DNA of 64,000 nt, taken from NCBI GenBank assembly GCA_030998225.1, contig JAPYXD010000686.1:496001-560000 (forward strand). Direction: 5' to 3'. How positions within the stretch are numbered: position 1 is the stretch's first letter; each line of letters starts with the position of its first letter. Both the position numbers and the translations under genes were made by a program. Positions 56,443 through 64,000 of the stretch are shown in pieces. The notes under the pieces were generated by a model, which saw only the letters and a program-made list of their open reading frames with translations, did not search any database and was not told the DNA's origin. The DNA is from Diplolepis rosae (Eukaryota; Arthropoda; Insecta; Hymenoptera; Diplolepididae).

Positions 56443-57987
56443 TATGAAACATTTCGACTCTTGGAATTTTAATCTTATTAATATTTAATTATTTTTAACA
56501 CGAATTTTTGCCTATCTGAGCCAAAAGTTTCGCTTTTCAAATCAGAGGTTATATTTCAAAATACTCAATTTTCAATTTCCTCAGTCTTCTAAATTTTTTG
56601 AGTAGCAATTTTACCCTATTGTGGGTCAAAATTGTCCGTTTATAATCTACGTGTGGGTCACACGAAGGGTGAAAATTTCGCGAAGTGGGATTCTTGATTT
56701 TAAGAGCTAGAATACCGAAGAAACTCACTATTTTTAATTTTGGAGAGAGCGAACGTCAATTCTATAATTCCTCGTTCTCACAGTGCGTAATTTAGAGATT
56801 TCGTATCTATAATCATAGGAAAATCATAATTAACTTTTATTTTGAATAATTTCACGCAAACGCGCCACGATCAAAAACACGTTCTAATTTTGGGGAATTG
56901 TCCCTACACCTGAAAATAAAGTTCCTTTTGACCATTTATCTTTAATTTAAAAATCTTATTATCCACAAGCATCAGTTCGTTGGTCCCAAATTTTGGAGAT
57001 TAAGAGCATATGCTCCCGACGAGTTCATCATTTGATTTCCCTCCCGTTAGAATCGATAAAACCGTACTAGATTCTGGTTGACTCAATGGAAGTTTAGAAA
57101 GAAAAGGGAACGCCGTGATAGTGAAGTGCCCTCAGGGCTCCGACACTGCTCGACGTCAAAAATGTGCAAGGTTGGGAGCATAGACGACCTGGTTCTCAAA
57201 GTTGTTGACCTGATCGTGAGATGCAGGTGAACATACTCGAGCCCGAGGTCTCGAATTAATAAATTAAATGCCCTGGTGTCGAGCCGTGCTCTCACCTTTC
57301 TGGGCAGCGCGCCTGTAATAAAATTTATGGATCAGCAACCGTGCACGTTACCTTGGTTTTCCACCTCTCTATTAATTTCCCCCTTTAATTAATATGCGTG
57401 CGCCTCAATTAGCGACCGCGATCGAGTCCAATTAAATCAATAAATTAAGAATTTTATGCACGATGTTTTCCCCCTTTTTACGACCGTTTTCGGGTTGAAA
57501 ATCAGTATCAGGAAAAAGCTAACATTTTCGAGATCATGATGATGTTTTTCAAATTTCAAATCGTTGGATATTTCGTCTCGTAGAGGTGTTCAAAAAATGA
57601 TATGCGTTGATAAGAGAAAGCATGCCACGCGACGACGAGGAGAAAGCCTTTCCCCCATTTCACCTCCCGCTGGCGCGTGCTACCTGCGTAGCCGCGGGCT
57701 CCCATTGGACAGCGGCATAGGAAGGTCTAAACCTTGTGTAACGATAAAATGAAATTCCAAAGAGGATTGAAAACATTTTAATGAGTAATAATTAGTTCCA
57801 AAAAAAAAATAAAAAAATAAAGAAAAGCGATGAATAAAATAAAAGATAAAAAAAAATCAAAAGGTCGCATATTGTTATATTATTTACAGATTTGACACTT
57901 AGCTTATTATTCGATCCCCTAATACAATAAGATTTTCTCTCATTTTCATGACCTTCATTTATTTGTTTACTTAATTATTAGTTATAA

Positions 57988-58018
<31 letters not shown>

Positions 58019-58265
58019 CTGCGAATGAATAAATAAATCTGCTAAAAAAATGAAGTAAAAAAAAATGTAGACGACTTAACAGCCTGGGACGCCCACCCCC
58101 ATCCAGCGAACCATGCCACACGCTGCTTGACCTGAGTGATTGGTCGTGCGGCAGCAACCAAAGGTTAGTGTGGCGCTCGCTGAGAGTACGAACGATAATG
58201 TTCGTGAAAAGCAGACTGCGTCGTTCTCGCCACATTCACTTCCGGTTTGGAAGTAAATCGTTTAT
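56443..58265 (+). repeat. Dispersed repeat Y, copy 2
   Basis: It begins TATGAAACATTTCGAC and ends near CACTTCCGGTTTGGAAG. Blocks match the minus strand of 12362-14298 in the same order: GTGGGTCACACGAAGGGTG near 56650, a single AGTGCCCT-AGGG hairpin unit near 57126, and the ~170 bp terminal block at 58085-58255. An (AT)14 microsatellite (57991-58018) lies inside. Confidence 0.65.
57991..58018. repeat. (AT)n microsatellite
   Basis: About 14 uninterrupted AT units. Confidence 0.95.
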
Positions 58266-58626
58266 TACTGGGCAAATACTCAACGAGACATCGCAATTCT
58301 TTCGTGCGAGTCTCGTGGGAACCTACTTATTCTAAAAGTAATCCTAATTTTGTGGATTGCTTCCTCTTTTGGTCGTAAAAAGGCGGATACTGAAGGCTGG
58401 GCCGTCTCACATAATTATTATAAACACTATTATTATGAAATTCGAAGTAACATTATTGTTATATAATATTTGTTGCAACTTTTAATAACAATATGAAATA
58501 ATTATAATAAAAGTGAATGATAATTATTGCAAATCAGAAAATTGAAGAAACAATGTTATTATTCAATATTTTTTGTATTTTGACAATTATTCTTAATAAC
58601 AATATAAAATATTAATAATAATTTTA

Positions 58627-58870
58627 AAAATCTATCTAGGCGGGCCTCACCCCACTCGGGCGACCTACTGTTGAAGTCGCCCCCTATGAGGGACCGCCCG
58701 ACAGCCTCGCTGAGGCTCTTGTCAAGGAGGAGAATCTGGGTCTCGAAGACCTCGAAAGGATCGTTTGGGGAGAAGTAGCATCTGTACACACGCACACCCG
58801 CCACCTCCACCCAAAACGAACCCCGCGTCGGACTCCAGGAAATCCCCGACGCTCAAATCAGGGCTATTAG
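58627..58870 (-). pseudogene. R1-clade endonuclease scrap
   Basis: The minus strand reads SVGDFLESDAGFV, then VAGVRVYRCYFSPNDPFEVF and GRSLIGGDFNSRSPEWGEAR. It is closely related to the endonuclease at 31627-32523. A truncated LTR of family X adjoins it at 58871, and AT-rich DNA adjoins the other side. Confidence 0.85.
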
Positions 58871-60173
58871 TTAGGCAATCGGTAATTGCAAAATTACCGG
58901 TAAGCATGAATTCCTTCCAAAAATCAGGCCACTCAGAAAAATTCCAAAATCATCAAGATGCCCCACCTAAGCATCATCGATACAAGTCTATAAAACGAAT
59001 CAATTAGAAATCAAAATTCGCAGTTACTCCAGAAACCTGGTACTAACCAGAACTACTCGGACAGTAGAGAATGTGCTTTTCTTTACTTTGCCTGTCCGCG
59101 TTTCGGAACAAGTACGTCCTATCACCTGGATAGTTGACTTAGATTCGTAAAAAGACCTAGCCAGGGCTACAAATTGGGGATTGTACTTGGGCGGACGTAA
59201 ATACTTCTAAAATCTTTCCTCCGACAAAAGCCGTTCACGGGGTTGTCGCGCTAAAAAATTATACAAGTAAAATTTTTACCACTACGCTTCGCGCTGAAAT
59301 AATATTTTGAGTGCGTCTGTGGTCTGTTAGCCGCGAGAGTTAACTGTGCGTGTACAGCCTGGCGTTGAAAACCTAGCTATGTAAGTACTAACTAGCTAAG
59401 GAGATCTACATCTCGCCGAATCTCAAAACGACGAGGAGTTATTTCCTTATAACCAGAAATAGGTTTATTGTGAGACAGGAGTGGCGAAGGACAGGCTATT
59501 TAAAAGTACTGCCTCCCTTGTCGTTCAAAGCTATCCATTTCTTTCTCACCTCAAAACTATAAGGTCCAAGTAAAGAAAAAGTGTGTGTGCGCGAGTGAGT
59601 CGCGTAAGGACAAGGGTGGTTCCTTTCTGGAACCACGACAATCTCAAATCGAATTTGGCCCAGATCTCCAGGACTTCAGCAGCCAGAACGTATTCTACTT
59701 CTTTGCTTTTGCTCCCAGGACATCCGGTAGGATTAAGAAACTAGAATAAAACCCAAGAAGGCGGTAACCTATACTTAGTATCGTTCTAATTTATTTTTAC
59801 CGTTTTAACTCATGTAAAAATGTTCTCATCGGTTTGGTTATTTTATTTTCCTTAAAAATAAATTCTCTCTTTTTATGTATATGAATTTTAGCAGCTTGAT
59901 TCAAACTTATTTGAAGCACCTTTCCCCTTTTCTTTCGTTCAAAATTAAAAGTGATAAGCGTAGGCGTGTAGAATACACTCTCAGTGCGAGAGTAGAAGAC
60001 CAGCGACCCCACATAATAATAAACCAATTTAGCTAATATTTGTATTAACTAAATTCGGCAGTTTGGATGACCACCGCGTACTCATTGTACTAATGAATAA
60101 AATATATTAAGGGTAATTGTTTTTTTTTACTTTTTATGCATTTTATTTAAATTAATAATAGCCGTACGTAACA
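58871..60173 (-). repeat. LTR of family X, copy d (uninterrupted)
   Basis: On the minus strand it starts TGTTACGTACGGCTATTATT at 60173. It aligns with both halves of copy c (26750-27183 and 40993-41803), with the hAT insertion point falling near 59740. The inner end is truncated at the R1 scrap. Confidence 0.78.
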
Positions 60174-60254
60174 CATAATAATATATCATTATTAGTGCTA
60201 TTGCGTATTAATTGCCGATAATCAATCGAGATTAATAGATGAAAGTCGATTATT

Positions 60255-60367
60255 GTACCCACAAACAAAAATAAATTATCAGGCCTTACCAACCTGATAT
60301 AATCAGCTAACCTCCTCCCTTATATCCAAAATCGAAACTACCCTCGCCTTTTGCTCGGGACGCAACA
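60255..60367 (+). repeat. 3' end fragment of LTR family A (copy 3)
   Basis: It runs from GTACCCACAAACAAAAATAA to CTCGGGACGCAACA, matching 43500-43614 and 2122-2235. The remaining LTR sequence is absent. Confidence 0.85.
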
Positions 60368-60395
60368 CTTTTTAAAATTTTAGAAATGAAGATCA

Positions 60396-60427
60396 CTGAT
60401 GAGGACTCCGAATAGCGTCGAAACGTC
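60396..60427 (+). ncRNA. Hammerhead ribozyme-like motif (tentative)
   Basis: CTGATGA (60396-60402), a 17-base stem-loop candidate, GAAAC (60420-60424) and GTC (60425-60427) follow in the order of a hammerhead core. Stem II pairs only weakly (GAC with GTC plus one isolated pair). Stem III would be just AC/GT, as in minimal dimer-acting hammerheads. Short complementarity (ATCA upstream, TGA downstream) could give stem I. Plausible but unproven. Confidence 0.4.
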
Positions 60428-60667
60428 TGAAAGTATGTAACATCCTGAGTTATCATTTCTGGACCCTAAAGCCAATTATTAACAACATCGTATGAAATTA
60501 TTATTTGAGGGTCGATGCAAGTTCTATTTTATTTATTCTAACGTAAAAAGCTATTTAATAAATAAAGTCGTGAAAACGCTAGTAAAAAAATGATCTATGT
60601 GCTAATGGGTTGAGATATGTCATTTTCAGAGTAGTTTTTTGTGTTGAATTGAAATGAGAATGAACAA
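60428..60667. other. Unassigned stretch after the hammerhead-like motif
   Basis: No coding motif. AT-rich. Confidence 0.4.
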
Positions 60668-61800
60668 TTGGATACACCAGAAATAGAAAATTCTAAGAAC
60701 TCCGATGTTGATGATTTTACAGAAGAATGGCCACCCCCAGAGCCTCCCCCTGATCAACCTTCAACATCCGGATTGCCTAGGACACAGAAGAATATAATTG
60801 AATGCCGTACCCAATTAACGACGAGGAAAGATAATTATGCATATTTTGTAAAACATGAAATTAGATATACAAAAATACATGCAACTTTGCTTACAATGCC
60901 AACTTAAAAATCTTGTAAGAGTTAAAACAAAAAACCCTATGGTAATTACTAACACCCCAGGAACCGCATTCCAGAAAATATCAATGGATATTGTAGGGAA
61001 AGCTACCAATAACTTCAGCACAAAATCAATATATACTTACAATTCAGGACAATTTTACTAAATATTCTTTAGAAATTCTACTTCCAAATCATCAAGATGG
61101 AACAATGGCAGATGCTTTTGTTAAGATGTTTATTTACATATATAAATAAAACCGCCAAAAGCGGTTTGAACAGATCAAGGAGCAGAATTTTCTAATCAAT
61201 TTAATGAGAAAAATGGCAAAACGATTTTGAATACGTCACTTTAAGACTACTGCTTATCATCCTCAATCAAATGGATCCTTGGAAAGATCCCATCACGTTC
61301 TTAAGGAATATCTTAAACAATTTATCGAAAATAATGCAGAATGGGATGACTGGATTGAAGTAGCAATTTTTTCATATAACACGAGTGTTCATGGAGGAAC
61401 GAAATTCACAACTTATGAATTAGTAATTGGGAAATTAGGACGTTTACCATCTAGCGATCCTTTAACAGAACATGAAAAAGTGGAAACTTATGATATGTAC
61501 TTGACAAAATTGATTACAAAATTACATGAAATTCGTGGAATATCAAGAAAAAATTTGATAGCAGCTAAAGAAAAATCAAACGAATATTTTGATAACAAAA
61601 ATTAATCCACAACATTTTTAAATTGGTGATAGTGTATTTTTATTAGAAGGTAGAGAATTTAAGAAATTCGAAAATCAATATTCAGGACCATACGAAGTAC
61701 TTGAAATATTAGGCAAAAGTAACATAAAAATTTCAGCTGAAAATAAACCTAAAATCGTTAATATTAATAGACTCAGACTTGCATACATAACCCCACCAAC
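60668..61800 (+). pseudogene. Ty3/Gypsy integrase, broken (third Gypsy family)
   Basis: The first frame (60668-60907) ends in CRTQLTTRKDNYAYFV, the linker between RNase H and integrase. Then come the zinc-binding YMQLCLQCQ, the core start FQKISMDIVGKA (first Asp), several frameshifts, and the second Asp region, which is damaged (about 61170-61200). The open block 61279-61605 is preceded by TTAYHPQSNGSLERSHHVLK (catalytic Glu in SLERS). It contains FSYNTSVHGGTKFTTYELVI and ends in the C-terminal region. The part encoding PYEVLEILGKS-like sequence extends to about 61780. The next element cuts it. Confidence 0.85.
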
Positions 61801-61804
61801 CGGA

Positions 61805-62945
61805 CACTCGCAAACGGCGTAGAGAGCCGACTGTAAGTCCAGAGGTGCCTGTGGTCACAAAACCAATGGAGAAGAGGCCTAAAGCCTCCAAAAAGGAAGA
61901 GGAGTGGGTAGTTGTCCCCAGCAAGAAGGACCTCCAGAAGAAGAGGGGAAAGAAGCTTTGCAAGACGCCGGAGAAACCTCGTCGTGCGCGCCCAGAAGCG
62001 GTGCTCATCAAACCAGCGGAAGGGATGAGCTACGCTACCATCCTGCGCGAACTTAAGAAATGCGTCAACTCTGACGAACTGGGCACCACAGTCCAGGGGA
62101 TCAGGGAGATGCGCTCCAAGGACTTGCTAGTAGAAATTAAATGTTCCGCAAAAAGCAGAGGGAGGCTGGACACTGCCTTTAAAGAGGTAATTGGAGCAAG
62201 GGGGACGGTCCGACATCTCATCCCCCGGATCGAGGTCGAGATCGTCGACCTGGAACCCACTATCGAAGCGAAAGTTAAGCTGGAGTTAAGGGTGTCTCTA
62301 TGTAAGACACCCTATAGAGGAAACCGGAAGGCGTATGTGCTTCTAGAGGAGGCAAGGGCGCTGAAGCTGCTCAAGGTGGCCCACATCAAGATCGGGTGGG
62401 TCTCCTGCCGAGTTTGTAAGGAAAAGAAGGTGAACCGGTGCTTCCGCTGCCTTGGCTTTGGCCACATAGCGGCGGACTGCCGATGGCCAGACCACAGCAG
62501 GTGCTGCTGGAGATGCGGCGAGGAGGGGCATTTTGCAGGTTCCTGCACCAGAAAGCCAAGGTGCTTCCTTTGTGCCGCAAGGAAGGAAAAGCCCCGGAAT
62601 GACCACATACCGGGGACTATGCGTTGCGCAGCCTTTCGGGAGGCAGCCCCGAATAGGAAGCCTTAGGAAGGCCGCCATGGAGAGGAGAACTAGAGGAGTA
62701 ATTCCAGCAACATAGATGAAGAAGCAAAGAGGAGAGGCAAACATCGCCTGAAGATGGCTCCCACCCTGAAGTAATGCCTAACGGCGGTTCCGGGGTGGGA
62801 TTCCACGGCCTAGAGACAGGGAGGGAGTTTTAGTGGGTAGAGTTGCGTGAGCAGCAGAATCCTACACACCAGGGGGCACGCAGTCCTTTGACGGTGCATA
62901 AAGCATTTCTCCCTTCCTCAAAAAAGAAAAAAAAAAATTATGCAA
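61805..62945 (+). mobile_element. R1-clade-like element with ORF1 only
   Basis: ORF1 (61845-62666) is followed, without any endonuclease or reverse transcriptase sequence, by a ~250 bp GC-rich 3' region and an A-rich tail (about 62921-62938). The left edge meets the broken Gypsy integrase at about 61805. No clear target duplication was found. It is either a non-autonomous lineage or a single internal deletion. Confidence 0.6.
61845..62666 (+). CDS. Gag-like ORF1 with CCHC zinc knuckles
   Basis: An uninterrupted 273-codon frame. The N-terminus is Lys-rich and basic (KKDLQKKRGKKLCKTPEKPR). Then come MSYATILRELKKCVNSDELG and a central domain typical of R1-clade ORF1 proteins (EMRSKDLLVEIKCSAKSRGR). 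The C-terminus has three Cys/His motifs: CFRCLGFGHIAADC, CWRCGEEGHFAGSC and CFLCAARKEKPRNDHIPGTMRC-like. All knuckle ligands are present, unlike both other ORF1 copies here. The frame is open upstream of the first Met to the element edge, so the 5' end may be truncated. It would bind retrotransposon RNA. Confidence 0.8.
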   Translation: MPVVTKPMEKRPKASKKEEEWVVVPSKKDLQKKRGKKLCKTPEKPRRARPEAVLIKPAEGMSYATILRELKKCVNSDELGTTVQGIREMRSKDLLVEIKCSAKSRGRLDTAFKEVIGARGTVRHLIPRIEVEIVDLEPTIEAKVKLELRVSLCKTPYRGNRKAYVLLEEARALKLLKVAHIKIGWVSCRVCKEKKVNRCFRCLGFGHIAADCRWPDHSRCCWRCGEEGHFAGSCTRKPRCFLCAARKEKPRNDHIPGTMRCAAFREAAPNRKP

Positions 62946-63480
62946 ATTTCTAGAAAAATTATTGTTATTGTTGTATCCTTATTGTAAAAAGGTATTATTA
63001 TTGTTCCTATAATTGTTATTTCTATTTTGTAACAAATGATTGTTGTTATTATTAAAATTATAATTTTTATTTCTTAAAAAATTGTTATTTGGAAAATTAT
63101 TGTAATTGTTTCTTGCAAAATTATTATTATTATTACTTCATTAACCATTAAAATTACTATATCTTTGTTGGTTAGGATACAAAAAATTTTGTTGTAACCT
63201 TATTATTTTTATTATTTGTTTGTTCGTCACTTTTTAAATATTCCATATTTTTATTTTTTCGTAGTGCGGAATTTGCAGCTAATCTTCGTTCTATATTAAT
63301 ACTGACGTTAATAACTTTCCTAAAAGTATCTTTTTCTTCTACACGAATTTCTAACTCAGGACGCAAACCACGTATAAAACATTAAATTACATCTCTTTCT
63401 AGATTTTGTTTGAAAGCATTATCTACCTGACCACCATTATTAAGTCTGTGAGCATCTTCTATTCTATCAGCAATTTATTC
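62946..63480 (-). pseudogene. gag: Ty3/Gypsy gag scrap, Asn-rich
   Basis: The minus strand from about 63480 encodes a capsid end: ADRIEDAHRLNNGG-like sequence, then a stop, then LRPELEIRVEEKDTFRKVIN and IERRLAANSALRK. It runs into a long Asn-rich stretch (many AAT/AAC codons, 63180-62950) typical of some insect Gypsy gags. Stops and frameshifts break it. It lies opposite in strand to the integrase scrap at 60668-61800. Confidence 0.65.
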
Positions 63481-63720
63481 AATTAAAAGTCAAAATAAGA
63501 TAATTCGTTCGTTAAAGTTTGATCTTGATTACTACATCCTGTCACAATGCTTAAATCTTGGCCGAAACTTGAATGAAATCCACTAGTTTTACTAGAATTT
63601 TCACTTGATATGCTTCGACCATCAATTAGAGTCTTGTCAAAACGTGAATCGTCTAGCTGAAGAGTGTCATCTAATTTTTGTTCAGCAGGAAAAGGGTTTG
63701 AAATATCTTTGTATTTATAA

Positions 63721-63803
63721 TGCAGCGGTTCACAATTGGCGGAACGTCTCCACCGTGAAGGTTTACTTTGGGTGGAGACGTACCGCAAATGATGGATCAC
63801 TGC
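63721..63803. repeat. Imperfect ~83 bp palindrome
   Basis: GCGGAACGTCTCCACC (63740-63755) is matched in inverse by GGTGGAGACGTACCGC (63771-63786) with one mismatch. The outer parts TGCAGCGGTTCACA and GGATCACTGCA continue the pairing. The loop is about 15 bp. It could be a foldback element or give a stable RNA hairpin. Confidence 0.75.
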
Positions 63804-63970
63804 ACTACCTTCAATGACAGGTACATGATGTTTTCCTAGTTTTTATCGCTGAAAAATAAGATAATTGTATTTATTGCTTCACCTTCTAATCCAAATTTTG
63901 CCACAGAATCATAATTGCAATGCTTTTAATGTCTTTTTTACCGTTCTTAGCCGTAATAATGCGAGGTCAT

Positions 63971-64000
63971 AGAACGGTCAAAGAACGGTCAGAGAACGGT
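63971..64000. repeat. Tandem 11 bp repeat at the window edge
   Basis: AGAACGGTCA is repeated three times at 11 bp spacing, and the array continues out of the window. Confidence 0.8.

Noticed and set aside
63483..63800. 105-codon minus-strand frame
   Set aside because: It runs through the palindrome at 63721-63803 and matches nothing; a chance frame next to the gag scrap.

Overview
This 64 kb window is AT-rich animal DNA, most probably from an insect. It is built almost entirely of transposable elements at different stages of decay. The insect assignment is an inference from the element mix: R1-clade non-LTR elements, a copia element with the GGTTATGGGCCCAG primer-binding site, an IS630/Tc1-mariner element with a DD41D-like spacing, several Ty3/Gypsy families and a hAT. 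No confident host gene, tRNA, rRNA or CRISPR was seen. One possible host exon on the minus strand (49941-50141) has canonical splice sites.

Left part (1-26.7 kb). The window opens on the 3' end of an LTR retrotransposon (polypurine tract, then LTR 570-2235). This abuts a DDE-transposase scrap fused to a mariner scrap. A Tc1/mariner-like element (TIRs at 4937 and 21761) was then split by a Ty3/Gypsy element on the minus strand (6023-21694, target duplication ACCC). That element was itself invaded by a ~2 kb LTR-like sequence (9346-11348), by repeat Y1 (12362-14298) and by a 4.5 kb DNA transposon with 30 bp TIRs and an AAAT duplication (16860-21364, here called Sola-like). Further right are a hAT-end fragment, a second Gypsy family (gag, primer-binding site and LTR, minus strand) and a Penelope-like scrap.

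Middle part (26.7-48.4 kb). A solo LTR of family X (26750-41803, TSD ACTT) was split by a hAT transposon (27184-40984, 8 bp TSD TTTTAAAT). The hAT has ~1.7 kb terminal inverted repeats and carries a degraded transposase gene. Its left arm was then hit by an R1-clade non-LTR retrotransposon (29213-34898, 17 bp TSD). A second, more decayed R1-clade copy follows on the plus strand. It is interrupted by a solo LTR (42232-43614, TSD TGCC) and by an AT-rich insert.

Right part (48.3-64 kb). This holds three copies of a repeat with promoter-like motifs, a ~150 bp tandem repeat, an internally deleted copia element, repeat Y2, an R1 endonuclease scrap, another family-X LTR, a hammerhead-like motif, a broken Gypsy integrase, an R1-like element with only ORF1, a Gypsy gag scrap and a ~80 bp palindrome.

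Functionally nothing here forms a host pathway. The value of the window is its insertion history: target duplications and in-window paralogues give relative ages (LTR-X before hAT before R1; Tc1 before Gypsy before Sola-like). Boundaries marked approximate come from comparing copies by eye.
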